From NCBI GenBank assembly GCA_965153355.1, contig OZ231127.1:76074001-76138000 (forward strand): a stretch of 64,000 nt of DNA, read 5' to 3'. This stretch comes from Flaccisagitta enflata. Taxonomy: Eukaryota; Chaetognatha; Sagittoidea; Aphragmophora. Under the pieces are notes generated by a model. It saw only the letters and a program-made list of their open reading frames with translations, did not search any database and had not been told where the DNA came from. Positions 43,131-59,177 of this stretch are shown in pieces. The position numbers and the translations under genes were made by a program. Each line of letters starts with the position of its first letter. Within the stretch, counting starts at the first letter, position 1.

Positions 43131-43135
<5 letters not shown>
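42043..43135. other. Non-coding stretch with no recognised feature
   Basis: Short frames on both strands lack any family resemblance. Confidence 0.5.

Positions 43136-43195
<60 letters not shown>
43136..43195 (+). repeat. (CT)n microsatellite
   Basis: About 30 units. Confidence 0.95.
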
Positions 43196-43198
<3 letters not shown>

Positions 43199-43331
43199 GA
43201 TAAAGACCAACAATCTTAACACTCAATTCAATTTATTTCACTTAAAATTCTTTTAATTCTTATTTGTCTACATCTGCCGCCTTTTTTTTTATATTTCCAT
43301 CAAGAACGTCCTCCAAGGTAGGGAATGAATG

Positions 43332-45956
<2,625 letters not shown>

Positions 45957-46126
45957 GAAAAACAAGGCCGGATACACGGCTACCCTAGTCGCATGCGGGT
46001 GGGCAGTGACGGAGAACGTCACTGGAGCATTTGGGCAGGAGCAGTGAGCTCAAAAACTCCGAAAAAGTGAAATTGGGACCAAGGGACAGACGGACGGACG
46101 GACAAAGCATAGCACGCGACTAAAAA
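45957..46126 (+). mobile_element. Short HINE-like element, subfamily A
   Basis: Starts AAAACAAGGCCGGATACACG, box AGTCGCATGC, then GGGTGGGCAGTGACGG. A GACGGACGGACGGACAAAGC tract follows. It ends AGCACGCGACTAAAAA; the left hairpin arm (AGTCGCG) is deleted, leaving only the right arm. Tail-to-tail with the next element, 90 bp apart. Confidence 0.75.
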
Positions 46127-46419
46127 TTTAAGAAAACATTTCAAACGATATCGTTCAAGAAGGGTAAACAAATTAAGTTTGGAACAAAAAAGCTAAGATT
46201 TAATGATGGAAATGCCCGCAGGTTTTTAGTCGCGTGCACGCGACTCTACACCTTGCTGTGTCGGTCGGTAGGTCGGTCGGTAGGTCGGTCGGTCGGTCCG
46301 TCACGTTTTTAAAATTATGACTTTTTAAGGTTTTTAAAGGTATTTTAAGGTACTGTGGTATTTCTGTACCTTACTTAGTACTTCAGGGTACTTAGTTATT
46401 TTAGGTACTTAGGTATTTT

Positions 46420-46570
46420 GGTAGGGTTCTTTCAGATATTTTTGGGTACTTTTAGGTATTTTTGATTATTTTTGAGTATGTATGGGTATTTTTAGGTGTT
46501 TTTGGGTATTTTTGGGTATTTTTGGGTATCATTGGGTATTTTTGGGTATTTTGGGTATTTTGGGTATTTT
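46420..46570 (+). repeat. ~10-bp minisatellite (GGGTATTTTT)n
   Basis: About 14 imperfect units, decaying leftwards into GGTACTTAGGTATTTT variants. Confidence 0.85.
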
Positions 46571-46631
46571 GTCAACTTTTTATTGGACACTCGTTATTGG
46601 TTCAGAATGTAACTTTTTTTGGGACAGACGT

Positions 46632-48125
46632 TATGTAAGTAAGTAAGTGCTATGTAATATGTGTAAGAAGCATGTGGCATGTACATGTATGTGAGTATGT
46701 AGGCAGTATGTATGTTAGTATGTATGTATGTATGTAAGCACATATATGTAAGTATGTGAGTATGCAGGTAGGTAGGCATGTAAGTATGTATGGTATGTGG
46801 TATGCAAGTATGTGAGTATGTAGGTATGCATGTAAGTATGTATTATGTATGTAAGTATGTAGGTATGTAAGTGTAAGGTGTAAGTATGTAAGTAAGTATG
46901 TCAGTATGTGTAGTGCATGTGGTATGTAGTATGTAAGTATGTGAGTATGTAGGCAAGTATGTATGTTAGTATGTACATGTAAGTATGTATATGTAAGTAC
47001 ATAAGTATGTGTGTATGTAAGTATGTAGGTAATGTGGGTATGTGGCATAAGCATGTAAGTATGTGGCACATGTATGTAGCATGTGTATGTAAGTATGTGA
47101 GTATGTATATATGTATGTATGTTAGTATGTACATGTAAGTATGAAGGTATGTGTTACACATAAGTAGTATGTGAGTATGCAGGTAAGTATGTGTTAGTAA
47201 GTATGTATACATAGTATGTATATGTATATGTGGCATGTGAGTATGTAGGCATCATGTAAGTGTTATGTAGGTATGTATGGTAAGTATGCAACATGTCATG
47301 TATGTATGTAAGTATGTATATACATGTGGGTATATGTAATGTATGTATGTATGTATGTATGTATGTATGTATGTATATGTATGTGGCATGTGTATATGTG
47401 TATGTATGTATGTATGTATGTATGTATCTGTGTATGTATGTATGTATGTGCGGGTAAGGGAAGTAAATATGTAAGTACATGGGCATGTAAGTCTGTGTGC
47501 ATGTGAGTAAGTAGGTAAGTATGTGGGCATGTATGGCAGCATGTGTAGGCACGTATGTGCATGTAATATGAATGTATGTGGGTATGTATGTTATGTATGC
47601 ATGTACATAAGTACGTAAGATGAAAGTATGTAGTATGTAGGTATGTAAGTATGTATGTAAGTATATATTAGTAAGTATGTAGGTATGTAAGTATGTTAGT
47701 AAGAATATAAGTATGTAAGATGTATGTAAGCATCTAAATATGTAAGTAAGTATGCAAGTATGTATGTATGTATATGTAGTAAGTATGTATGTATGTATGT
47801 ATGTATGTATGTATGTATGTATGTGGTATGTATGTATGTAAATATTTATGTATGTATGTAAGCATGTGGCGTAAGTATGTAAGCATGTAAGTAAAGTATG
47901 TGGCATGGTATGTATGTAAGTAAGTATGTAAGTATGTAGTATATATGTATATGTAAGTATGTAAGTATGTATGTAAGTATGTAAATATGTAATTAGTAAG
48001 TATGTAATTATCTAAGTATGTGGGCATGTAAGTATGTAAGTATGTATGTGTAGTAAGTAAATATGTAGTATGTTAAGTATGTAGTATGAAGTTATGTAGT
48101 TGTGTGTAGTATGAAGTTGTGTAGT
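46632..48125 (+). repeat. (GTAT)n array with variants, ~1.45 kb
   Basis: GTATGTAA, GTATGTAG, GTGGCATG and similar variants; pure stretches at 47338-47380 and 47787-47825. It ends in GTAGTATGAAGTTGT repeats. The Tyr/Thr/His-rich frames across it are artefacts. Confidence 0.95.
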
Positions 48126-48173
48126 TTTGTGTAACTTAGCACGCGACTGTTGGCCTGTTGGGCTTGTTTTTTT

Positions 48174-49168
48174 CTCTCTTTCTGCGCTTTCTTTCTCGTG
48201 CCAACGGATCGTTAGGCTTAAGACACGCTTGATCATTAATTCATTATTTATTCATTATCGCCTTTGTTCGTCATCTGTTCCCATTCAAACTTCCTCTGCC
48301 TTTATGTACATTCCTTAATTTCTCTTCATATTCCCCATGATAATCGGCTTTTATTTATTAGTTCCAGTTTTAATGCCTGCAAGCAAATTTCCCTGTCGTT
48401 ATTGCTTAGGAGAGAAACAGACAGAAAACAAAATTAACGAAAGGATGTTTAAATCTCTTTCCCAAAATTAGGTAGCGAATTTTTGACAAGATAATTCCCT
48501 TGTAAGCCTCATTATGACTTGGAAATTCAAATCCCTTCGGGTCAGTGGAGGATCTTGTGTATCTGTTTGTACTGAGGATGAAAAATAAAAGAGTATCGAA
48601 GGAGACATAAAGCCTCAGAGACGGACCTCGCAAAAAGGCAGCGGAGACAAGGGTGGACAGTTTTATTGAATCAACTTTTGAAAACCGTGAAGGGTAATTT
48701 TCTAACGTACCCGTATCACTTTCAATGAGGCTGTCTTACTGTCTGCCTGTTGGTCTCAATGTAGTACTCTCTCTCTCTCTCTCTCTCTCTCATTCTCAGA
48801 AGTCCATTAAACCCTTTTAAGACTGGCAAGCCTCTTTTCTTCTCATCCTAAGCAATGATTTTTCTTCTTTTTTTTTCATAGCAATATCTTTTTGTGGTGA
48901 TGAAGAAAGAGTAAAAGAGGAAGTGAAAGATAAATGAAGCCTTATTTTCTGAGAAAACTCGGAGATCATTAGAGTTGGGTTTCAATTTCTCGTTGGCTTT
49001 GATCTCTCTCTACGGTTTCCTTTACGGCGACCAAGACGAGGATGATGATGGGGATAATCGTAATCATGATGGAGATGATGATGATTTCGATGATGTCTGC
49101 GAATATCAAGGTTTAAATGATTACCTTTATTTCAATGATTAAGTAATGTCTAGTTGTCCATGATGGTG
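48174..49168. other. Non-coding stretch with no recognised feature
   Basis: Contains a short (CT)n at 48768-48791 and ATGATGATG runs near 49040-49080. No exon recognised. Confidence 0.5.
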
Positions 49169-49993
49169 CACGGTGTCCAGGAACAAACCATAGGTCAAAA
49201 AAAATGGTCAAGACTCCTGACCTGGGGAAATGTCTTTTTTGATGCATTAGCTACAAATTTATGGCAAAAATAAAAAAATTGGGTTGGAAATATAGAATTT
49301 AAAGCTTAAAGATAGCAAAAATAAAGCATTTTTACACATTTTTACATTAAAAATGAACTTTGTAGCTTCCAGCAACTTAAGAAATATTTGAAAAGTGTGG
49401 CAATAGTAGCTGTAGTCATGCTTTTAACTATCTGGTAAGTTTAGAGGGTTTTTTAACAGATAACAGCTGAAAAAAACTAGTTTAAACTAGCAAATTTGTT
49501 TATTTCCAGCTTTTTCTTACAAATTCTCCTTTGAAATTCTTGAAAACTATGAAAAATGTACGAATATGGTTGAGATACACATGCTGGAATATAAACCAGG
49601 TAGTTGTAAGAAATATTTATTAGATTTGAGCTTTGAAATAGCAAAAAACAGTGAAAAATAGTCAGTTTTCACTAGTTTTTTGCATTTTTTTTGTTAAGAT
49701 CAGTGAAAAATCATTCCAAATGAAATGAAAGAGGTAAAAGCATTAGTGCAGCAGCTGTAGCCAAACTTTTCTTATATTTTTTCATACTTTTGAAAACCTA
49801 GCGTACAATTTTTAATCTTAAAAATGCTAAAAATTGACTTTTTTTGCTATTATTAGACAATCACCTCTATATTTCCAAGCCGATTTTTTTATTTTTACTA
49901 TTAATTTGTAGCTAATATGTCAAAAAAGACATTTCCCTAGGTCAGGAGTCTTGACCATTTTTTTCAACCTATGGTTTGTTCCTGGACGCCGTG
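49169..49993. mobile_element. Foldback MITE with ~127-bp inverted repeats
   Basis: The left arm (49169-49295) begins CACGGTGTCCAGGAACAAAC; the right arm (49868-49993) is its inverse, ending GTTCCTGGACGCCGTG. Arms share TGGTCAAGACTCCTGACC and AAATGTCTTTTTTGA and look about 90% alike. Weaker inverted similarity continues inwards (AGCAAAAATAAAGCATTTTT against AGCAAAAAAAGTCAATTTTT). No ORF. Target duplication unclear, so superfamily unassigned. Confidence 0.8.
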
Positions 49994-51705
49994 GGTGGCG
50001 ATGGTGATGACGCCAGCGACATTGTCGATGTTAGTATCGACCGTGACACTCGTCAATGAATAAAGTAATGCTGGAAATGACTGTTCCCTTTATAATGATG
50101 TCGAGGATAAAAATCGATGATGATGATGATGATGATGATGATTCACACATCCGTATTTCGACTTGGGCGGCCTTTTACAGATTTGTTGCAATGGAGGTTG
50201 GATAGCCATTAGCCAATCACGGATCACCAATCGGGATGGATATCCAATCGTCAATTGCCTACAACAAATCCACATTCTTCGTTCCAACGATGAATCATCA
50301 TCCATTCTTTTCTTCAATCGGTCATCTCTCATTTTCCCGATTTGACACAGAAAACAACGATTGACCTGAGTTCAATGGTAAGAATTTCTGACTGCGGGAC
50401 TTGGTCAGTAGTTGACAGTTGCCACCTTCCGTTTTCTGTCTTTCCGATTCCATGATGACCGTGATAGCAAAGAGGGGCCACCAATCTCTTTGATTTCTAG
50501 CTTGGTGGTCAGAGATTCTTGCTTTCAAGGGTCACTGTTCTCCGATACGGCTATCATATCTCTGATCTTATAATTTCGACCGATTGGCAGATAAAATGGT
50601 ATACATAGTCACTGCGAGGTGTTGCCACGGAGACGATAGTTGAAAAGCGGTTTGCGTGATTTTCTTTTTTCACTACCACTACCAAAAAGACGATCTGGGA
50701 CGCTGACAAATATCAAAGATAGCTAATATAGTAATATTAAGATTGATGATGCTCTTGACATATCTTCGTGTGTCCAGTTATTATGAGAGAGATCTATAAA
50801 GAATTTACTATGGGACCGAGTTTGTAAAAGAGAGACGGAAATGGCCGACGAAAACTGAATGAAGGAACGCGTGACGGATCAATTTCGGTCATTCCACATT
50901 ACTTAAGCCATATCCAGAAATGATACGCGTTACAAAAGCCAAAAGCTCAAAAATGATTCACGTGACAAAAGAGGTTTTACTTTTCACCCTCATCGAAGCA
51001 AAGATCTTGACAGAAGGCGAAGGACCTCACCAGAAGCAAAAGGAAAGCGGGAATTCGGGTCCAAACTTACCCCCGCCTTTAATCCCCCTTTAGTCCTCTT
51101 TGCGGGGCATCCTCTGAATCACGAAATTCGTGCTTAAGTTAAGATTATTTCCACTGAAGCACACCCTAGTGCTTCAGTGGAATGAAAAATAACTAGTGCT
51201 TTCTGCAATTCGAGCTTCAGTGGAATTGGAAGTAACTTTTTTTGTCATAGTAGAAAAGGTAGTCAAAGTAGTTCTTTTTTAATTATTTTTTGAAGGAATT
51301 GAAAAATCCCGTCCTTTCTTCCCATGTCTCTCCATTTCTGCTCTATTTTTTCTCCTCTCTCCCTTTTTCTCCATGAGAATTTCAATATCAAAAAGAAGGT
51401 ATTTTTTTACATTTGCTTAATTTTCATCATTTTGAAAAAAAAAAAAAAAAACAATGGCAATTTTATTTCCCTTCAAAAAAAACCAAAAATTTATTGGAGA
51501 AAAAATGTAAGGTAAAGATTTATGATAAAAATTAAGATAATAAATTGAAATAAAAAAAATATAAAGATATTCAAAGATGATGATTTAGCAAATGAAAAGA
51601 TGAACCAATTCTGAATCAAATTAAATCAAATAAGTTCCTTATTTGGTCACGTTAGGGATTTCAATCCGTGTCTTTTGTTTTAAAGTGTTTTTTCTCTGGT
51701 AGTGT
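49994..51705. other. Non-coding stretch; one foldback hairpin inside
   Basis: A short (GAT)n lies at 50116-50141. The hairpin at 51151-51180 is listed separately. Nothing else recognised. Confidence 0.5.
51113..51224. repeat. Foldback repeat built from CCACTGAAGCAC words
   Basis: Stem CCACTGAAGCAC (51151-51162), loop ACCCTA, stem GTGCTTCAGTGG (51169-51180). Decayed copies of the same word flank it: GAATCACGAAATTCGTGCTT at 51116-51135 and GAGCTTCAGTGG at 51210-51221. Confidence 0.8.
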
Positions 51706-51775
51706 TTTAGGGTTAGGGGTAGGGTTAGGGATAGGGATAGGCTGGGTTTTAGGGTCAGGGATAGGGTTGGGTTAT
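51706..51775 (+). repeat. Telomere-like TTAGGG/ATAGGG tract
   Basis: Contains TTTAGGGTTAGGGGTAGGG followed by TTAGGGATAGGGATAGG and later TTTTAGGGTCAGGGATAGGG. About nine degenerate GGG units with TTAGGG or close variants. Confidence 0.7.
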
Positions 51776-52079
51776 AGATAGATTTAGGGCAAGGTCTGGA
51801 CTTGGTTTTGTATGTTTTAACTCAAGTGCGCTTGAATTAAAGATTTGCCCTTGCGTAACCTCCGCAAAAATCGACCCGCATCGGACAGACTGACCGAGAC
51901 CCCTTCCTGCATCGTGAACCGATATCCGGTGTGCAACACCGAGACAGACCAACGAGACAGACAGACAGACAGACAGACAGAGACAGACAGGGGATTAGTA
52001 AGGAGAAGAGAGGGAGAGGTCGAGGAGAGACAATGGAGAGAAAAAAGGAAGTGAGAATGGAGAATGGGGTAAGAATTCG

Positions 52080-52094
52080 GAGAGAGAGAGAGAG

Positions 52095-52184
<90 letters not shown>
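52080..52184 (+). repeat. (GA)n microsatellite
   Basis: About 50 units. CAGACAGA repeats lie just upstream at 51957-51989. Confidence 0.95.
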
Positions 52185-52185
<1 letters not shown>

Positions 52186-52596
52186 TCGATTCTTTCAGTC
52201 AGATTTGGGTGGGCAATCACCCAAAATTGGTAACAGTAAAAGAGCAGACAAAAGAGGTTGAATGACTGGCTCATGCTCATGCTTTCTTACATTTACATTG
52301 TTTTTCACTCGATATTCATTCATGCCATGGACAAATTATTCAATGAATAACATTCATGTCTGAAATTAAAAGAATAGTTTCATACCGACTGGTTTTCTTT
52401 TAAACAGTTACAAATGACAAGTATCCTGTCTCAAATTCAAAATTTTTCCAATTTTTATCTAAGATCGTTTTTTGGAATAAAAACGATTTCAAAAATAGAT
52501 TTCTCCAAATTGATAACAAAGACAAGAAAAGCGACTCTACTGTATGTTCAATATGGATTTACTATGATAAGCGACCTATCAGCACTTCTAAAAGGA

Positions 52597-52597
<1 letters not shown>
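52185..52597. other. Non-coding stretch with no recognised feature
   Basis: No exon or element recognised. Confidence 0.5.
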
Positions 52598-52628
<31 letters not shown>

Positions 52629-52696
52629 GCACAAAAGCGCACACACACAAACACACACGCACACAACCCCCCCCTCACACACACGCACACACACAC

Positions 52697-52785
<89 letters not shown>
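52598..52785 (+). repeat. (CA)n microsatellite, ~188 bp
   Basis: Interrupted in the left half (CG, AAAAGCG, CCCCCCC), pure in the right half. Confidence 0.95.
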
Positions 52786-52786
<1 letters not shown>

Positions 52787-53100
52787 CACCTTATTTAAGA
52801 AATGGTAAACATTTATTGATAATAAGTTAATTATGAAAAAAATGTTGAATCGTACCGGAAATCGATATCCAGCTATATCTAATAGTCAATTTATAGCTAT
52901 CTCTTCTCGTATCTATTGGAGACGAGAATCACTATGATCGTGCAGTAGATCGCATCTAGTTTGTGAGACCTGGATCGTCAGTGGTTACCCTTGCGTGAAA
53001 GAACAAGTGCACCAGATTGAATTCCCTAAGATTACCCCTTATTCTACTAAAATATTTGCTATCAATAAAAAAAAACCTCAGTGACTTCTTATTCAATTGC

Positions 53101-53200
53101 ATCCACTGAGGCACGAATTCCAATTCCACTGAAGCACGAGGTCGTGCTTCAGTGGATTGGGCCTTGACTGGCCTAATTTCCAGCCCAGAGTTCGTGATTC
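53101..53200. repeat. Foldback repeat, second copy of the CCACTGAAGCAC family
   Basis: Stem CCACTGAAGCACGA (53126-53139), loop GG, stem TCGTGCTTCAGTGG (53142-53155); with a one-base bulge the pairing extends to 53121-53159. Flanking copies: CCACTGAGGCACGAATTCC at 53103 and GAGTTCGTGATTCAATGG near 53188. Confidence 0.8.
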
Positions 53201-53257
53201 AATGGATAGGCCCTCTTTGCCTTTTTGGAGGGGATATAGATGACCTACCCTAATGAT

Positions 53258-53260
<3 letters not shown>

Positions 53261-53344
<84 letters not shown>

Positions 53345-53352
53345 AGAGAGAC

Positions 53353-53438
<86 letters not shown>
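53261..53438 (+). repeat. (GA)n microsatellite, ~178 bp
   Basis: Two GA blocks separated by GGGGAGAGAGACAGAGAGAT. Confidence 0.95.
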
Positions 53439-53439
<1 letters not shown>

Positions 53440-53965
53440 ACGATTTTGACCGAAATGTGACCTGAAGGAAGGGATTAGGAATATGTGACACTGATGACTT
53501 TATTGGTTTGGGAAAGGGAAAATTTTTAAGACCTTCATCAGTTTGAAAGGGAGGGAACACGGAGCAAGAGAAAGGAAGAATGAGAGATACCCTCATAAAT
53601 GATACCCTCATAAATGTACGTGACGGAAATGACTGGATTTAAGACCGAAGCCAAATACTGTATATACAGCCCAGTTTATGACTGTTTTTACTCAGGATAT
53701 AAAAGTGGGAAGCATAAATGCGTCTTAAAATCTATACTTCTTCTCCGAGTCAGACTAACCGTATTGCCCATGTTAGTCAAGTTGCTCCTGTATTGATTTC
53801 GATAAATCGTAAACTGGGTGGGAAAAGATTTCAGTAGCAATGGCATGGCAATTTAAAAGCAGCAAGTGTAGCAGCTCTGTGTTTGTGTGGAGAGCATGAG
53901 AGAACAACAATGATGCCCAAAGTTGCCACTACTAAGAGCTCAAACCGAAACTTCGCAACTAACAT
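53439..53965. other. Non-coding stretch with no recognised feature
   Basis: Contains a 15-bp direct duplication ATGATACCCTCATAAATG-type words at 53585-53617. No exon recognised. Confidence 0.5.
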
Positions 53966-54184
53966 GTTTTTTAGTCGCGTGCTACGCGACTCTACACCCC
54001 GCTTTGTCGGTTCGTCCGTCGATCCGTCCGTCCGTCGGTCCGTCCGTCCGTCACACTTTACTTTTTCGGCGTTAATGGGGGTTTTGGCCTTATTGCTCCT
54101 GCCCAAATGTTCCACTGACCTCAATTATGGCCCCTGCCCACCCGCACGTGACTGGGGTAGCCGTGTATCCGGCCTTGTTTTTTC
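53966..54184 (-). mobile_element. Complete HINE-like element, subfamily A reference copy
   Basis: On the minus strand: AAAACAAGGCCGGATACACG, box AGTCACGTGC, then GGGTGGGCAGGGGCC and ATTTGGGCAGGAGCA. A GACGGACGGACGGACCGACG tract and AAGCGGGGTGTAG follow, then the hairpin AGTCGCG-TAGCA-CGCGACT (53973-53991) and an A-tail. About 219 bp with all parts intact. The hairpin is identical to that at 10848-10866 downstream of the Helentron. Confidence 0.8.
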
Positions 54185-54837
54185 TCTATTTCCTTTTTTT
54201 CCGAATTCAGATTCATAAACACGCACGCGCACAGACACAATCGCTTTTGCTCGAATTAAGGGGAAAAAAGAAAGATAGATTGAAAGAATTAAAGAAGAAA
54301 GAAAAAAGAACTAAAGAAAGAATGATAATTTGTCCCTAAAAACACAAATTTGCCTTCGCGTCGTCGTTGAACCCTCGAATAATTAGGCAAGTTGATTTAT
54401 TGATTTTTTTTCTACGGGAAATTTCCGCCTCAGCGTCGCCTTTCGTTTTAACCTCTTTAATCAGACTCTCAACTTTACCCCCGAAATCTCGCCTCCCCAA
54501 CTACCGCTCCCCTGAACATCCTCAATCGGAATCAATTTCACCCCCAAAATTTCGCCTTCCCAACCATACAATTTCAATCTAAAGTATTTCCACTTTCACC
54601 CTAAAATCTCCCCATACTAATATAAAAATATGCCTCTGCCCCAACCCATAGAATCGTAGATTGACTCCCTTCTTCTTCTTCTCCAAAAGACCTCTTCACC
54701 ACCCCTCGCCCTCCGATTCCCTCGATTGAGATTCTATGCAGCGATGGGCGCTTTGCACGTAGTCAATTGATTACGGGTTAGAAAATTACGATTTTTAAAC
54801 CTTCCCTCGACCCGAATAGGTATGATTCATCACTTGG
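54185..54837. other. Non-coding stretch with no recognised feature
   Basis: A decayed direct repeat (CCCCCGAAATCTCGCCTCCC against CCCCCAAAATTTCGCCTTCC) lies at 54477-54562. No exon recognised. Confidence 0.5.
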
Positions 54838-55635
<798 letters not shown>

Positions 55636-55636
55636 A

Positions 55637-55725
<89 letters not shown>

Positions 55726-55741
55726 CCAACAACAACAACAT
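55636..55741 (+). repeat. (CAA)n microsatellite
   Basis: About 35 units, one CAC interruption. Confidence 0.95.
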
Positions 55742-56419
55742 TATCTGCACACGAGGTAACGCGAACAAAGCCGAGAAAAAAAGCTACCATGGTCCATAGA
55801 GCATTTGGGGCCGCACTTGTTTTCTTTTCATAACAACCCAAACCATGGTTCAATCAAAATTTGATGAATTCTTGCACCGACCAAGAATTTGTTATGTAAA
55901 GTTATGCCTGCGTTGGTTATTGCTCTTTTTCCCCCTTTTATTAATGCAGTTTGTGGGCAAAGTGATTGTGGTAGATCAAATGTCTACAACAATTCATGGC
56001 TTATAAAATTGTTTTGTTGATTCTTGATTTGTCATAAACAGTTGTACAAAAACAAAAGAAATGATATCAAGGGATGTTCCAAAAATCAAAAGGTTATGCT
56101 ATTTTAAATAACATGAAAGGTATGTCATCTTACATCACATATTTTGAATTGATCTTGATTTAAGGTTGCGTAGATACCTCTCGGTATTTGATGCTCTGAC
56201 TGTTTAGATCTTATTTGAACAGACAGTAAAAAAAAAAGAGGATTATCAACCCAAACAATCTTTTATCTACATCAAAGGGTCAGTTAATCGTTTTCTTTCC
56301 TCGTGTTATCTGAAGTGGGTGGAGGCCCCTCTGCAAGTCTGCCTTTTTCTAATTCAATTGATTTTTTTTTATTAGCCACATCATCAAATGCAAGGGGGAG
56401 ATGAGCAAGAGAATAAGAG

Positions 56420-56421
<2 letters not shown>
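55742..56421. other. AT-rich non-coding stretch
   Basis: No exon or element recognised. Confidence 0.5.

Positions 56422-56509
<88 letters not shown>
56422..56509 (+). repeat. (GA)n microsatellite
   Basis: About 44 units. Confidence 0.95.

Positions 56510-58305
<1,796 letters not shown>

Positions 58306-58381
<76 letters not shown>
58306..58381 (+). repeat. (GA)n microsatellite
   Basis: About 37 units. Confidence 0.95.
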
Positions 58382-58385
<4 letters not shown>

Positions 58386-58674
58386 TAAATGACTCAGATT
58401 CCAATTACAGATAAACTGAGATACATGTGGGTCTTTGGAATGAGATACATTGTAGAACACCCACCTTGGCCTTAAAGGCTCGTCTGGGTGTCAGAGAGAA
58501 TTAAACGGGCTTAAAAGCGGTCGGTCAAATTTGGTCAAGCTATTGTGAGGGGAGGATGAAGGTGGGAGTTAAGGGCTTAAGCGTTTTTTTGTTTGTTTGG
58601 TTTTTTTTTCAACTTAGCAATGGAAATTAAAAGAGAAAAAATATGCTATGAGAGAAAAAAGATCATTGCTTTTT

Positions 58675-59177
58675 GGGCAGCGGCCCCAAAGGGCCGATGT
58701 CCTGTAGAACACAGGAGGGAATTTCGAGACGTCCGTCCGTCCGTCCGTCCGTCCGTCCGTCTGTCCGTCCGTCCGTCCGTCCGTCCTTCCGTCCCCCCAT
58801 TAAGCATCAAATTAGCTCTCCCGGGCTTCAAATTAGCCCTCCTGGGCTTCAAATTATCCCTCTCAGGCCTCAATTTAGCTTTTAAGGCCTCAAATCAGCC
58901 CTCTTGGCTTGAAATTAGTCTCCCCCATGCCTCATATCCACCCTCCAAACCTCAAATCTGCCCTCCAGACCTTCAATCAGCCCTCCAGGCATCAAATCAG
59001 CCCTACAAACCTCAAATCTGTGCTCCAAGCCGTGATTCTGCCCTCCAGCCCTCAAATATGCCCCCAGTAGCCTAAATCAGCCATCTAAAAGCTGAAATAT
59101 GCCCCCTCAGGACGGACGGACGTCTCGAAAATCCCCCCTGTGTTCCACAGGACATCGGCCCTTTGGGGCCGCTGCCC
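58675..59177. mobile_element. Foldback element with ~70-bp inverted ends and a tandem-repeat core
   Basis: The left arm starts GGGCAGCGGCCCCAAAGGGC at 58675 and the right arm ends with its inverse at 59177. Both arms reach inwards through CGAGACGTCCGTCCGTCC, with about four differences. The 360-bp core consists of about 15 degenerate units of ~22 bp (CTTCAAATTAGCCCTCCTGG type). No transposase ORF. The target duplication is not clear. Confidence 0.8.

Larger units (their letters stand above)
46216..48173 (-). mobile_element. HINE-like element swollen by a (GTAT)n array, ~1.96 kb
   Basis: On the minus strand the 3' hairpin AGTCGCG-TGCA-CGCGACT lies at about 46228-46245 with an A-tail at 46222-46227, preceded by ACCGACCGACCGACCTACC-type tracts. 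At the other edge (48135-48173) the minus strand begins AAAAACAAGCCCAACAGGCC followed by AGTCGCGTGC, the expected start and box. Between them are GGGTATTTTT repeats and the GTAT array. Treating the whole span as one element is inferred from these two edges and their orientation. Confidence 0.6.

Noticed and set aside
46594-48027. Several Tyr/Thr/His/Leu-rich minus-strand ORFs
   Set aside because: They translate the GTAT array and shift frame with its length variants.
52183-52194. tRNA B-box-like GGTTCGATTCT, and similar words at 59510-59540
   Set aside because: No A box, cloverleaf or terminator at the expected spacing.
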